This document shows positions 37,361 through 46,767 of a stretch of DNA of 64,000 bases, piece after piece. The notes below the pieces were generated by a model, which made no database searches, was not told where the DNA came from, and saw only the letters and a program-made list of their open reading frames with translations. Source of the stretch: Pseudomonas sp. B21-015. GTDB taxonomy: Bacteria; Pseudomonadota; Gammaproteobacteria; Pseudomonadales; Pseudomonadaceae. The DNA lies in contig NZ_CP087196.1 of the NCBI RefSeq assembly GCF_024749285.1, forward strand, positions 1,302,001 through 1,366,000, given 5' to 3'. A program made the translations under genes and the position numbers. Each line of letters opens with the position of its first letter. Position 1 is the stretch's first letter.

Positions 37361-38461
37361 ATGCTGCGCTATGCCTTGCCCCTCGCGTTGCCGGTCAGTC
37401 TGGCTTTTTTATTGTCGGCGTGTGGCCATGAAGAGGCGCCTCAAGTCACCGTGCGTCCGGCCATGGTGGTGCAGCCAGAGCCTTCGGCGCAGGCCATGGA
37501 AAGTTTTCCCGGTGAAGTCCGCGCGCGCTATGAGCCTGATCTGGCCTTTCGCATTGGTGGCAAAGTCACCCGACGACTGGTCGAGGAGGGGCAGCGGGTC
37601 AAGGCTGATCAACCCCTGGCGGAGCTCGATCCTCAGGACGTACGCCTGCAACTGGAAGCCACCCGTGCCCAGGTCGCGGCCGCCGAGGCCAATCTGAGCA
37701 TGGTGCGTGCCGAGCGTGATCGCTACAAGACGCTGATGGAGCGGCAGATGGTCAGCCGTTCGCAGTACGACAATGCGGAAAACCTCTACCGTTCCGGTGA
37801 AGCACGTCTCAAGCAAATCAAAGCCGAATTCAATGTCTCGACCAACCAGGCCAGTTACGCCGTGCTGCGTGCGCCGCAGGATGGCGTAGTGGCCAAGCGT
37901 GCGGTTGAAGTCGGGCAAGTGGTAGCGGCCGGGCAAACCGTGTTTACCCTCGCCACCGATGGCGAACGCGAAGTGTCGATCAGCCTGCCGGAGCAGAGCT
38001 TTGGCCGCTTCAAGGTCGGTCAGCCGGTTTCGGTGGAACTCTGGACCCAACCCGATCAACGTTTCAGCGGACGCATTCGTGAACTGTCGCCCGCCGCCGA
38101 TCCCAAATCCCGCACCTTCGCCGCCCGTATCGCTTTTACCGCCGGCAAGGTTCCCGCCGAGCTGGGCCAGAGCGCCCGGGTGTTTATCCAGACCGCCGAA
38201 GTAGTGGCGTTGTCGGTGCCGCTGTCGGCGGTCACTGCGGAAAACGGTGCCACCTATGTGTGGGTGGTCAGCGCCAACAACACCTTGAAAAAAGCCCCGG
38301 TGCGGGTCGGTGCATTCGGCGAGAAAACCGTGCCGGTGCTCGAAGGCCTGAACGCCAGCGACTGGGTGGTGGCCGCCGGTGTTCATGTGCTTCACGACGG
38401 GCAGCAAGTGCGCCCGGTGGATCGCTCCAACCGCGTGGTCAATCTGGCGCACAAGGAGTAA
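37361..38461 (+). CDS. mexJ: RND efflux periplasmic adaptor, MexJ-like, 366 aa
   Basis: A lipoprotein signal (MLRYALPLALPVSLAFLLSAC, lipobox LSAC) is followed by the membrane fusion protein layout: a beta-barrel strand, a lipoyl half (DLAFRIGGKVTRRLVEEGQR), a helical hairpin (QLEATRAQVAAAEANLSMVR, YDNAENLYRSGEARLKQ), the second lipoyl half (APQDGVVAKRAVEVGQVVAAG) and the membrane-proximal domain. It links the pump MexK to an outer-membrane channel, which is not encoded here; MexJK of P. aeruginosa borrows OprM or OpmH. The gene is six bases from mexK. Confidence 0.85.
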   Translation: MLRYALPLALPVSLAFLLSACGHEEAPQVTVRPAMVVQPEPSAQAMESFPGEVRARYEPDLAFRIGGKVTRRLVEEGQRVKADQPLAELDPQDVRLQLEATRAQVAAAEANLSMVRAERDRYKTLMERQMVSRSQYDNAENLYRSGEARLKQIKAEFNVSTNQASYAVLRAPQDGVVAKRAVEVGQVVAAGQTVFTLATDGEREVSISLPEQSFGRFKVGQPVSVELWTQPDQRFSGRIRELSPAADPKSRTFAARIAFTAGKVPAELGQSARVFIQTAEVVALSVPLSAVTAENGATYVWVVSANNTLKKAPVRVGAFGEKTVPVLEGLNASDWVVAAGVHVLHDGQQVRPVDRSNRVVNLAHKE

Positions 38462-38467
38462 TCCCCG

Positions 38468-41400
38468 ATGGGTTTCAATCTTTCCGAATGGGCGCTGCGT
38501 AACCGCCAGATCGTACTGTTCCTGATGCTCTTGCTGGCTGTCGTCGGCGCGTTGTCCTACACCAAACTCGGCCAAAGCGAAGACCCGCCGTTCACCTTCA
38601 AGGCCATGGTGATTCGCACCAACTGGCCGGGGGCCACGGCCGAGGAAGTGTCGCGCCAGGTCACCGAGCGTATTGAAAAGAAACTGATGGAAACCGGCGA
38701 GTACGAACGGATCACCTCGTTCTCCCGCCCGGGGGAGTCCCAGGTCACATTCATGGCTCGGGACTCCATGCATTCGGTAGAAATCCCGGACCTCTGGTAT
38801 CAGGTCCGCAAGAAGGTCAGCGACATCCGCCAGACCCTGCCACCGGGCATCCAGGGGCCGTTTTTCAACGATGAATTCGGCACCACCTTCGGCAACATCT
38901 ACGCCCTGACCGGCGACGGTTTTGATTACGCGGTGCTCAAGGACTACGCCGACCGCATCCAGATCCAGCTGCAACGGGTCAAGGATGTGGGCAAGGTCGA
39001 CCTGCTCGGTCTGCAGGACGAGAAAATCTGGATCGAACTGTCCAACGTCAAACTGGCCACCCTCGGGTTGCCGTTGGCGGCGGTACAGCAGGCGCTTGAA
39101 GAGCAGAATGCGATGTCTACCGCAGGCTTCTTCGAAACCACCAGCGAGCGTTTGCAGCTACGGGTCTCGGGGAATTTTCAGGCGGTCGACGAGATAAAGA
39201 ACTTCCCGATCCGCGTCGCTGATCGCACGTTCCGCATCGGTGATGTAGCGAACGTTCGTCGCGGTTTCAACGATCCACCGGCGCCGCGCATGCGCTTCAT
39301 GGCCGAAGACGCCATCGGTCTGGCGGTGGCCATGAAGGACGGTGGCGATATTCTGGTATTGGGCAAGGCGCTGGAAATCGAGTTCGCCAGGATCCAGCAA
39401 AACCTCCCGGCCGGCATGCAACTGCGCAAAGTGTCCGATCAACCCGCCGCGGTGAAAACCGGTGTCGGCGAGTTCGTTCAAGTGCTGGTGGAGGCCTTGG
39501 CGATTGTGTTGCTGGTGAGCTTCTTCTCCCTCGGCGTGCGCACCGGCATGGTCGTGGCGCTGGCGATTCCGCTGGTGTTGGCGATGACCTTCGCCTGCAT
39601 GTATTACTTAGGGATAGGTCTGCACAAGATTTCCCTCGGCGCGCTAGTGCTGGCGCTGGGCTTGCTGGTGGACGACGCGATCATCGCCGTGGAAATGATG
39701 GCGATCAAAATGGAGCAGGGTTTCGACCGGATCAAGGCCGCCAGCTATGCCTGGACCAGCACCGCGTTCCCGATGCTCACCGGTACGCTGATCACCGCCG
39801 CCGGTTTCCTGCCGATTGCCACCGCGCAATCGGGCACTGGCGAATACACCCGCTCGATCTTCCAGGTGGTGACCATCGCGCTGCTGGCGTCGTGGGTTGC
39901 CGCCGTGATTTTTGTGCCTTATCTGGGGGAAAAACTCCTGCCGGACCTGGCGAAAATTCACGCCGCCAAACACGGCACCGGCGACGGCCAGCCCGACCCT
40001 TACGGCACGCCGTTCTATCAGCGCGTCAGACGGCTGGTGGAGTGGTGCGTGCGCCGGCGCAAAACGGTGATCGTCCTGACCATCGTGATGTTCGTCGCGT
40101 CCGTGGTGCTGTTCCGTTTCGTGCCGCAGCAGTTCTTCCCGGCTTCGGGGCGGCTGGAACTGATGGTCGACCTGAAACTGGCCGAAGGTGCGTCCCTGAG
40201 CAACACCGCAGAAGAGGTCAAACGTCTCGAGGGGCTGCTCAAGGATCACGCCGGGATCGACAACTATGTGGCTTATGTCGGCACCGGTTCGCCGCGTTTC
40301 TACCTGCCGCTGGATCAGCAACTTCCGGCAGCGAGCTTCGCCCAGTTTGTCGTCCTGGCCAAGACCATCGAAGACCGCGAAACCCTGCGCACCTGGCTGA
40401 TCGAAACCCTCAACGAACAGTTCCCGGCCCTGCGCTCGCGGGTTACGCGGCTGGAGAACGGCCCGCCGGTTGGTTATCCGGTGCAGTTCCGGGTCACTGG
40501 TGAACACATTGCGGACGTCCGCGCCCTGGCGCGCAAAGTCGCGGCCAAGGTTCGCGAGAATCCCCATGTGGTCAATGTGCATCTGGACTGGGAAGAGCCG
40601 AGCAAAGTCGTTTACCTGAATGTCGATCAGGACCGCGCGCGAGCGCTGGGTGTGAGCACGGCGAACCTCTCGGGTTTCCTGCAAAGCTCGCTGACCGGTG
40701 CCAGCGTCAGCCAGTACCGCGAAGATAACGAATTGATCGAGATCCTGCTGCGCGGCACGGTGCATGAGCGCACCGAACTGGCATTGCTGCCAAGCCTGGC
40801 CGTGCCGACCGACAATGGTCGCAGCGTGGCGCTGTCGCAGATTGCAACGCTGGAATATGGCTTCGAAGAAGGCATCATCTGGCACCGTAATCGCCTGCCC
40901 AACGTGACGGTTCGCGCCGACATCTATGGCAAGGAACAGCCGGCGACGCTGGTGCAGCAAATCATGCCTACCCTCGATCCGATTCGCGCCGAACTGCCGG
41001 ACGGCTATCTGCTGGAGGTCGGCGGTACGATGGAGGACTCGGCCCGTGGGCAGAACTCGGTGAAGGCCGGCGTGCCGCTGTTCATCGTGGTGGTGCTGAC
41101 GTTGCTGATGCTGCAACTGCGCAGTTTCTCACGCACCGTCATGGTGTTTCTGACCGCGCCGCTGGGATTGATCGGCGTGACCCTGTTCCTCATGGTGTTC
41201 CGTCAGCCGTTCGGTTTTGTGGCCATGCTCGGGACCATCGCCTTGTCCGGGATGATCATGCGTAACTCGGTGATTCTGGTGGATCAGATCGAGCAGGACA
41301 TCGCCGCTGGGCTGAAACCGTGGCAGGCGATCATCGAGGCGACGGTGCGGCGGTTCCGGCCGATTGTGCTGACTGCGCTCGCTGCCGTGCTGGCGATGAT

Positions 41401-41539
41401 CCCGCTGTCACGCAGCGTGTTCTTCGGGCCGATGGCGGTGGCGATCATGGGTGGGCTGATTGTGGCGACGGCGCTGACGCTGCTGTTCTTGCCGGCGTTG
41501 TATGCGGCGTGGTTCAGGGTCAAGAAAGAGCCCGTTTGA
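38468..41539 (+). CDS. mexK: RND efflux transporter, MexK-like, 1023 aa
   Basis: An inner-membrane proton-driven drug pump. The first transmembrane helix (IVLFLMLLLAVVGALSYTKL) begins at residue 15, followed by a large periplasmic loop; the central helices carry GLLVDDAIIAVEMMAIKMEQG with the paired aspartates used for proton relay. A second set of helices starts near residue 530 (TVIVLTIVMFVASVVLFRFV). The C-terminal helices include GMIMRNSVILVDQIEQDI. Length and pairing fit MexK, which exports triclosan and macrolides in P. aeruginosa. The substrate range here is inferred. Confidence 0.87.
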   Translation: MGFNLSEWALRNRQIVLFLMLLLAVVGALSYTKLGQSEDPPFTFKAMVIRTNWPGATAEEVSRQVTERIEKKLMETGEYERITSFSRPGESQVTFMARDSMHSVEIPDLWYQVRKKVSDIRQTLPPGIQGPFFNDEFGTTFGNIYALTGDGFDYAVLKDYADRIQIQLQRVKDVGKVDLLGLQDEKIWIELSNVKLATLGLPLAAVQQALEEQNAMSTAGFFETTSERLQLRVSGNFQAVDEIKNFPIRVADRTFRIGDVANVRRGFNDPPAPRMRFMAEDAIGLAVAMKDGGDILVLGKALEIEFARIQQNLPAGMQLRKVSDQPAAVKTGVGEFVQVLVEALAIVLLVSFFSLGVRTGMVVALAIPLVLAMTFACMYYLGIGLHKISLGALVLALGLLVDDAIIAVEMMAIKMEQGFDRIKAASYAWTSTAFPMLTGTLITAAGFLPIATAQSGTGEYTRSIFQVVTIALLASWVAAVIFVPYLGEKLLPDLAKIHAAKHGTGDGQPDPYGTPFYQRVRRLVEWCVRRRKTVIVLTIVMFVASVVLFRFVPQQFFPASGRLELMVDLKLAEGASLSNTAEEVKRLEGLLKDHAGIDNYVAYVGTGSPRFYLPLDQQLPAASFAQFVVLAKTIEDRETLRTWLIETLNEQFPALRSRVTRLENGPPVGYPVQFRVTGEHIADVRALARKVAAKVRENPHVVNVHLDWEEPSKVVYLNVDQDRARALGVSTANLSGFLQSSLTGASVSQYREDNELIEILLRGTVHERTELALLPSLAVPTDNGRSVALSQIATLEYGFEEGIIWHRNRLPNVTVRADIYGKEQPATLVQQIMPTLDPIRAELPDGYLLEVGGTMEDSARGQNSVKAGVPLFIVVVLTLLMLQLRSFSRTVMVFLTAPLGLIGVTLFLMVFRQPFGFVAMLGTIALSGMIMRNSVILVDQIEQDIAAGLKPWQAIIEATVRRFRPIVLTALAAVLAMIPLSRSVFFGPMAVAIMGGLIVATALTLLFLPALYAAWFRVKKEPV

Positions 41540-41581
41540 TCTTGGCGGCCTCGACCTCGTGGTTTGGCTCACCGCATTCCC

Positions 41582-41676
41582 TTGTAGGGGCTGCCGAAGG
41601 CTGCGATCTTTTGATCTTGAAATCCATATGAGGATCAAGATCAGAAGATCGCAGCCTGCGGCACAGCTCCTACATG
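41582..41676. repeat. Imperfect palindromic repeat upstream of the Fic gene
   Basis: The left arm GTAGGGGCTGCCGAAGGCTG and the right arm CAGCCTGCGGCACAGCTCC pair across GCGATCTTTTGATCTTGA and its mirror, giving a hairpin of about 90 bases. It is a third repeat family in this window. Confidence 0.85.
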
Positions 41677-41758
41677 TATTTCAGATCCGTCTGATATTGA
41701 GTCAGAGCAAGGGCGGTGCTGTACTCAAGACTCGGTTTCGTGAGTTTTTGAGACAGCA

Positions 41759-43102
41759 ATGATGAAAAAGCCGCCCATGCTGAAGGGCAGATCCGATCCG
41801 GTGTTCGATCGGTTGGGGCAATCGCCCAATAAGGAGCGCCTCTCGGACTACCTCGCACTGCTCAAGCCTCTGGACGATAAGGGGCGTTACCTTCCATTCG
41901 ATGACTTGCGCTACCGCTGGGCGCCGGGGCTGGACTCGAATCTGTGCTGGGCCTTGGTTAAAAAAGCCCGGACCGCCCAGTACTCAACCCTTCTGCCATT
42001 GGGCGAGCCTGTCCAATGGGGCCGCTTCGTGCTCACGCCGCTGGCGCAGAAAGCTATTTCTGCCGTCGATCGGCAAGCGACAACGGCAGCGCTGGAACAC
42101 ATGACCAGCCAGATCGGCGAGCATGCGCATTTCAGCTACCTGCTCAACGATCTGATTGAAGATGAAGCAATCAGCAGCAGCCAACTCGAAGGTGCTGCGA
42201 CCACTACCCGAGTGGCAAAAGATATGCTCAAGCGAAAGCGGCTGCCGCGTACGCCGGATGAGCGGATGGTCATCGGCAACTACAAAATGATGAACTTCGC
42301 CTGGGAAAAGCGTTATGAACCCTTGAGCGTCGAGCTGATTACGGCAATGCATTGTGTCGGCGTCGAGGGCATCGACGACACTCAATATTCACCTGGGGCT
42401 TTCAGGGCCAACGATGATGTGGTGGTGCAGGATGGCGAGGGCAATACCGTGCATACACCGCCGCCCGCAGCGGGGCTGGTGTCACGACTGCAGGTGCTGT
42501 CGAATTGGATCAATCAATCCCACAACGACCCCTATCAAGTGGATTATCTTCATCCGTTGATAAAAGGCATCGCCCTGCATTTTGCGTTGGGCTATGAGCA
42601 TCCTTTTCGCGACGGCAACGGCCGGGTCGCGCGGGCGCTGTTTTACTGGTTCATGTTCAAGAATGACTTCTCGGCCTTTCGCTATATAGCGATCAGCATT
42701 TTGCTGCGCAATGCGCCGGTGAAATATGGCCGCTCGTATCTGAATACGGAAGCTGATGAGCTGGACCTGACTTATTTCATCGATTTCCAGTGTTCGGTGA
42801 TTCTGCGTGCTGTCAGTGGTTTTACTGAGGCTTATCGGAAAAGTCTGGCTTATGCCGAGAACTTTGATCGATGGTTGTTGGCATCCGGTTTTTTCGACCA
42901 ATTGACCGAGAGACAGCGAGCTGTATACCAAGTGGCCAAGAGTGGAATGGCCAAGGAATTTACGGCGGTCAATGTGAAGGAGAATCTGGCCTGCTCTTAC
43001 AACACTGCGTCAGCGACCTTGAATGGGTTGGTTGAGTTGAACGTATTCGAGAAGAGGAAGATGGGCAGGGAATGGGTGTTCTTTTTGCGCGGAGCACCGT
43101 AG
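41759..43102 (+). CDS. Fic-family protein (class II, N-terminal inhibitory helix), 447 aa
   Basis: Fic proteins transfer AMP or other nucleotide parts to hydroxyl side chains of target proteins. The active-site motif HPFRDGNGRVAR (281-292) is a full HPFx(D/E)GNGR. The inhibitory motif SSQLEG (140-145), of the (S/T)xxxE(G/N) type, lies N-terminal, marking class II auto-inhibition. A C-terminal winged-helix-like segment (VKENLACSYNTASATLNGLV) follows, as in chromosomal Fic/DUF4172 proteins. Two ATGs (41759, 41762) are adjacent; no strong ribosome-binding site is seen. It stands alone between a repeat and a terminator, so its target is unknown. Confidence 0.88.
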   Translation: MMKKPPMLKGRSDPVFDRLGQSPNKERLSDYLALLKPLDDKGRYLPFDDLRYRWAPGLDSNLCWALVKKARTAQYSTLLPLGEPVQWGRFVLTPLAQKAISAVDRQATTAALEHMTSQIGEHAHFSYLLNDLIEDEAISSSQLEGAATTTRVAKDMLKRKRLPRTPDERMVIGNYKMMNFAWEKRYEPLSVELITAMHCVGVEGIDDTQYSPGAFRANDDVVVQDGEGNTVHTPPPAAGLVSRLQVLSNWINQSHNDPYQVDYLHPLIKGIALHFALGYEHPFRDGNGRVARALFYWFMFKNDFSAFRYIAISILLRNAPVKYGRSYLNTEADELDLTYFIDFQCSVILRAVSGFTEAYRKSLAYAENFDRWLLASGFFDQLTERQRAVYQVAKSGMAKEFTAVNVKENLACSYNTASATLNGLVELNVFEKRKMGREWVFFLRGAP

Positions 43103-43151
43103 GCGCTGGCTTGCCAGCGATGGCTGCCATCCTCAGTCCGTGACGCAAATG

Positions 43152-43189
43152 AAAAGCCCGCTGAACCTTTAAAGGTCAGCGGGCTTTTT
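43152..43189. terminator. Bidirectional terminator between the Fic and lon genes
   Basis: A long stem, AAAAGCCCGCTGA with TCAGCGGGCTTTTT, extended by CCTTT/AAAGG, closes between the convergent genes and ends in T5 on the plus side. Confidence 0.92.
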
Positions 43190-43199
43190 GGTTGAGTCT

Positions 43200-43228
43200 G
43201 ATTGTTCCCAGAGCGTGGGAACAATCAG
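43200..43228. repeat. Degenerate copy of the GTTCCCACGC repeat
   Basis: GATTGTTCCCAGAGCGTGGG followed by AACAATC is a short palindrome resembling the outer arms of the 36512-36621 repeat with the inner part lost. Confidence 0.6.
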
Positions 43229-43236
43229 GTTACGGG

Positions 43237-45654
43237 TCAGAACAATATCTTCGCTACATCCGCAAAGCGCTTGGCAAAGTGCACGGTAATCCCTTCCTTC
43301 AAGTATTCCGGCAGTTCCTCGAAGTTACCGCGATTGGGCTCCGGCAAAATCAGTTCATTGATCTTCTGCCGACGCGCCGCGATGACTTTTTCACGCACGC
43401 CGCCAATCGGCAGTACATGCCCGGTTAGCGTCAGTTCGCCGGTCATGGCCACGCCTTTTTTCGGCGGCTGGTTGCGGGCGAGCGAGAGCAGGGCGCTGGC
43501 CATGGTCACGCCGGCGCTCGGGCCGTCTTTCGGCGTGGCGCCTTCCGGTACGTGGAGGTGGACGAAGGCTTCGTCGAAGAACGTCGGATCACCGCCAAAT
43601 TGCTTCAGATGGGAGCTGACGTAGCTGTAGGCAATTTCCGCCGACTCTTTCATCACGTCCCCCAGTTGCCCGGTGAGTTTGAAGCCGCGGTTGAGGGTGT
43701 GAATGCGCGTGGCTTCGATCGGCAGGGTGGCGCCGCCCATGCTGGTCCAGGCCAGCCCGGTGATCACGCCGACGCCGGACAGCACTTGCTCGTTGCGGAA
43801 CACTGGCCGGCCGAGTGAGGCTTCCAGGTCTTTCGGGCCGAGTTTGATCACCGCTTTCGGTTCGTCGATGAGCTTCATCACGGCCTTGCGCACCAGTTTG
43901 CCAAGGTTTTTTTCCAGCTGTCGCACGCCGGCTTCACGGGCGTAGCCGTCGATCAGCGCTTTAAGGGCGTTGTCACTGATGGACAGGCTGCTTTTGGACA
44001 CGCCGGCCTTTTCCAGCTGTTTCGGCCACAGGTGACGCTTGGCGATGGCGACTTTTTCTTCGGTGATGTAGCCCGACAGGCGAATCACTTCCATCCGGTC
44101 CAGTAACGGGCCGGGTATTGAATCCAGGGTGTTGGCGGTGCAGACGAACAGCACTTTCGACAGGTCCAGGCGCAAATCCAGGTAGTGGTCGAGGAACTCG
44201 ACGTTCTGTTCCGGGTCGAGGGTTTCCAGCAGCGCCGAGGCGGGGTCGCCCTGGTAGCTCTGGCCCATTTTGTCGATCTCGTCGAGCATGATCACCGGGT
44301 TCATCACTTCGACGTCTTTCAACGCGTGGACGAGTTTGCCCGGTTGCGCGCCGATGTAAGTGCGGCGGTGGCCCTTGATCTCGGCTTCGTCACGCATGCC
44401 GCCGACGCTGAAGCGATAGAACGGCCGGCCCAGGGTTTCGGCGATGGATTTACCGACGCTGGTCTTGCCCACGCCCGGCGGGCCCACCAGCAACACGATG
44501 GAGCCGCTGATCTCGCCTTTATAGGCACCGACTGCGAGGAATTCGAGGATGCGGTCCTTGATGTCATCGAGGCCGGCGTGGTGTTTGTCCAGCACCTTGC
44601 GTGCGTGTTTGAGGTCGAGTTTGTCCTCGCCGTACACGCCCCACGGCACCGAGGTCGCCCAGTCGAGGTAGTTGCGGGTCACTGCGTATTCCGGCGAACC
44701 GGTCTCGAGGACCGACAGCTTGTTCATTTCCTCGGTGATGCGTTTCTGCGCCTGGGACGGCAGCACCTTGCCCGTCAGACGTTGCTCGAACTGCTCGATA
44801 TCGGCACTGCGGTCGTCCTTGGTCAGGCCCAGCTCTTGCTGGATGACCTTGAGCTGTTCCTTGAGGAAGAACTCGCGCTGATGCTCGCCGATCTTGCGGT
44901 TAACTTCGGCGGAAATCTCTTTCTGCAAGCGCGCGACTTCGACTTCCTTGCGCAGCATCGGCAGGACTTTTTCCATGCGCTTGAGCATCGGCACGCAGTC
45001 GAGTACTTCTTGCAGTTCGCTGCCAGTGGCGGAGGTCAGCGCGGCGGCGAAGTCGGTCAGCGGCGACGGATCGTTGGGGCTGAAGCGGTTGAGGTAGTTC
45101 TTCAGCTCTTCGCTGTACAGGGGGTTGAGCGGCAGCAGCTCCTTGATCGCGTTGATCAGCGCCATACCGTAGGCCTTGACCTCGTCGGTCGGCTCGGTGG
45201 GCTGGTGCGGGTATTCGACTTCCACCAGGTACGGTGGGCGATGGTGTTTGAGCCAGGCTTTGATGCGCACCCGGGTCAGGCCCTGGGCGACGAATTGCAG
45301 TTTGCCGTTTTCGCGACTGGCGTGGTGCACTTTGACCAGGGTGCCGTATTCCGGCAGGGCTTTGGTGTCGAAGTGGCGAGGATCTTCCGGGGGCGTGTCC
45401 ATGAAGAACAGGGCCAGGGAGTGGTGGTCGGATTGACTCACCAGTTCGAGGGTTTCGGCCCACGGCTCTTCGTTGACGATCACCGGCAGTACTTGCGCCG
45501 GGAAGAAGGGCCGGTTGTGGATCGGGATGATGTAGACCTTGTCCGGCAGGTTCTGGCCAGGCAGGGCGAGGCCTTTGCCGGTGACGTGGTGTTCGGCGTT
45601 GTCTGTTTCGGTGTATTCGCTCGCGTCTTCAGGGAATTCTTGCTGGTCGGTCAT
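43237..45654 (-). CDS. lon: Lon-type ATP-dependent protease, 805 aa
   Basis: A cytoplasmic AAA+ serine protease. The N-terminal substrate domain (VYIIPIHNRPFFPAQVLPVI) is that of the second Lon found in pseudomonads. The ATPase has Walker A GPPGVGKTSVGKS and Walker B VIMLDEIDKM; the proteolytic dyad is Ser in PKDGPSAGVTM and Lys in GGVREKVIAARR. I chose the ATG at 45654 because AGGTG lies upstream and the family start is near it. It lacks a nearby clpX-clpP, which flank the main lon, so it is probably the paralogue (LonB/AsrA type). Confidence 0.92.
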   Translation of the reverse strand: MTDQQEFPEDASEYTETDNAEHHVTGKGLALPGQNLPDKVYIIPIHNRPFFPAQVLPVIVNEEPWAETLELVSQSDHHSLALFFMDTPPEDPRHFDTKALPEYGTLVKVHHASRENGKLQFVAQGLTRVRIKAWLKHHRPPYLVEVEYPHQPTEPTDEVKAYGMALINAIKELLPLNPLYSEELKNYLNRFSPNDPSPLTDFAAALTSATGSELQEVLDCVPMLKRMEKVLPMLRKEVEVARLQKEISAEVNRKIGEHQREFFLKEQLKVIQQELGLTKDDRSADIEQFEQRLTGKVLPSQAQKRITEEMNKLSVLETGSPEYAVTRNYLDWATSVPWGVYGEDKLDLKHARKVLDKHHAGLDDIKDRILEFLAVGAYKGEISGSIVLLVGPPGVGKTSVGKSIAETLGRPFYRFSVGGMRDEAEIKGHRRTYIGAQPGKLVHALKDVEVMNPVIMLDEIDKMGQSYQGDPASALLETLDPEQNVEFLDHYLDLRLDLSKVLFVCTANTLDSIPGPLLDRMEVIRLSGYITEEKVAIAKRHLWPKQLEKAGVSKSSLSISDNALKALIDGYAREAGVRQLEKNLGKLVRKAVMKLIDEPKAVIKLGPKDLEASLGRPVFRNEQVLSGVGVITGLAWTSMGGATLPIEATRIHTLNRGFKLTGQLGDVMKESAEIAYSYVSSHLKQFGGDPTFFDEAFVHLHVPEGATPKDGPSAGVTMASALLSLARNQPPKKGVAMTGELTLTGHVLPIGGVREKVIAARRQKINELILPEPNRGNFEELPEYLKEGITVHFAKRFADVAKILF

Positions 45655-45805
45655 GGGGCACCTGCGCAATAGGGTATGGGTCTTAGATGGGGCAGGTGGG
45701 GGGTGGTTTCAATGGGCCTGGGTATTTCAGCGTGTGTGTTCAGGGTTTTGACAGGTCTTGGCAGTCTGACAGCTAACCAATCTCTTGCAGATTCACACGG
45801 TTCAA

Positions 45806-45900
45806 CTGTGGGAGCGGGCTTGCCCGCGATGGCTGAGTGTCAGTCAACATCAAGGTTGAATGTTAATCCGTCATCGCGGGCAAGCCCGGCTCCCACAGGG
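45806..45900. repeat. REP doublet between lon and the DUF6124 gene
   Basis: Inverted units GGGAGCGGGCTTGCCCGCGA and CGCGGGCAAGCCCGGCTCCC; the second carries an extra G. The spacer has TCAACATCAAGGTTGA, a small hairpin. Confidence 0.9.
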
Positions 45901-45901
45901 A

Positions 45902-46264
45902 TTAGCTGTGTGGCGCAGGCTTCGGCACGGCCACGTTATCCAGCATCCGGTTCACCGCCAGTTCTGCCAGCATGACGATCTGTTGAATCGCCATCGCCGT
46001 GTGCCGGTGCGGCCCTTCCAGATACCCCGCAAAATCACTGGCCATCACACTGGCCTGGGCCAACGATTCACAGGTGTGGGCCAGCAGGTCTTCGTCTTTG
46101 ATATCCGGCGCAACCCTATACATCGTGCTCGGCTTGCGGGCCACGGGGGATTTGAGGGCGGCTGGGTTGAGGTAGTGATCAAGCGTGCGGTTGGCGGCGT
46201 CGTGGAATTTTTTTGAATCGTTGGATTCGTGGGGCGAAACGTTTTCGGTTTCTGGTGTAAACAT
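45902..46264 (-). CDS. DUF6124 (DUF3077-like) protein, 120 aa
   Basis: This small protein begins MFTPETENVSPHESNDSKKF and continues with a helical region (DLLAHTCESLAQASVMASDF, HRHTAMAIQQIVMLAELAVN), the form of the pseudomonad family annotated DUF6124. These are small soluble proteins of unknown role with many paralogues per genome. I chose the ATG at 46264 because TTTGGAG lies upstream; the frame stays open to 46444 across the hairpin leader element. It is separated by 176 bases from the upstream five-gene run and probably has its own promoter. Confidence 0.75.
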   Translation of the reverse strand: MFTPETENVSPHESNDSKKFHDAANRTLDHYLNPAALKSPVARKPSTMYRVAPDIKDEDLLAHTCESLAQASVMASDFAGYLEGPHRHTAMAIQQIVMLAELAVNRMLDNVAVPKPAPHS

Positions 46265-46323
46265 GGCGATGCTCCAAATAGGGAATGGAAAAGCACCAAG
46301 TAAAAATTCAGGCCGCGACGCCC

Positions 46324-46357
46324 GATCGCTGATTTGCAGCGACCCCCAAAGCCTATC
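46324..46357 (-). promoter_or_regulatory. Hairpin leader element, copy 2 (upstream of DUF6124 gene)
   Basis: On the plus strand, ATCGCTGATTTGCAGCGA is a perfect stem-loop (TCGCTG/CAGCGA), followed by CCCCCAAAGCCTATC. It resembles the copy at 2414-2450 and has the same orientation relative to its gene, here about 60 bases upstream of the start. Confidence 0.55.
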
Positions 46358-46440
46358 CACCTCACTTCCGACCGACAACCGCCAGAACTTGTCGGAAATA
46401 TCCTTAGAAATCAGAGCGTCTGTAGGACAAACGGTCCGGA

Positions 46441-46767
46441 TCAAAAGTAGAAAAACAGGCCGGTACCTTTACTTCGGGCTAGCGCAGTCAGCTGTTTGAA
46501 CCGTGCCTTGAGGTCCGCTGGCAGTGTCGCTTGCTCAAGCAGCTCCTGAACGATTTCAAGCGCAGTGGCACCCTGGATGCTGGCGTCTTCATAGTCATCG
46601 ACCAAGCTGCCTAGAACGCTGTTGACGCGCTGGATCAACCCTGAGTCCCACAATTGCTGGTAGTGCTCGGAGCTCAACGTCCACGTTTCCACTTCACCCG
46701 GTTGGCTTTGATCAAGGTCCAGTCGATGCAGGGCCGCCGGGCTCAGCGGGACGACAATTTGCTTCAT
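46441..46767 (-). CDS. Small hypothetical protein, last gene of a five-gene run, 108 aa
   Basis: The start ATG at 46767 overlaps the stop of the preceding gene as ATGA, which fixes the start and shows translational coupling. The product begins MKQIVVPLSPAALHRLDLDQ, has a tryptophan-containing segment (EVETWTLSSEHYQQLWDSGL) and helices to the end KGTGLFFYF. No signal peptide or membrane helix is seen, and I do not recognise a family. Acidic, small and soluble, it would suit an immunity or antitoxin-like partner, but this is inference from context only. Confidence 0.65.
   Translation of the reverse strand: MKQIVVPLSPAALHRLDLDQSQPGEVETWTLSSEHYQQLWDSGLIQRVNSVLGSLVDDYEDASIQGATALEIVQELLEQATLPADLKARFKQLTALARSKGTGLFFYF

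Noticed and set aside
44185..45672. Plus-strand 495-codon frame over lon
   Set aside because: It is antisense to a clear Lon protease with all motifs; composition is typical of a shadow frame.
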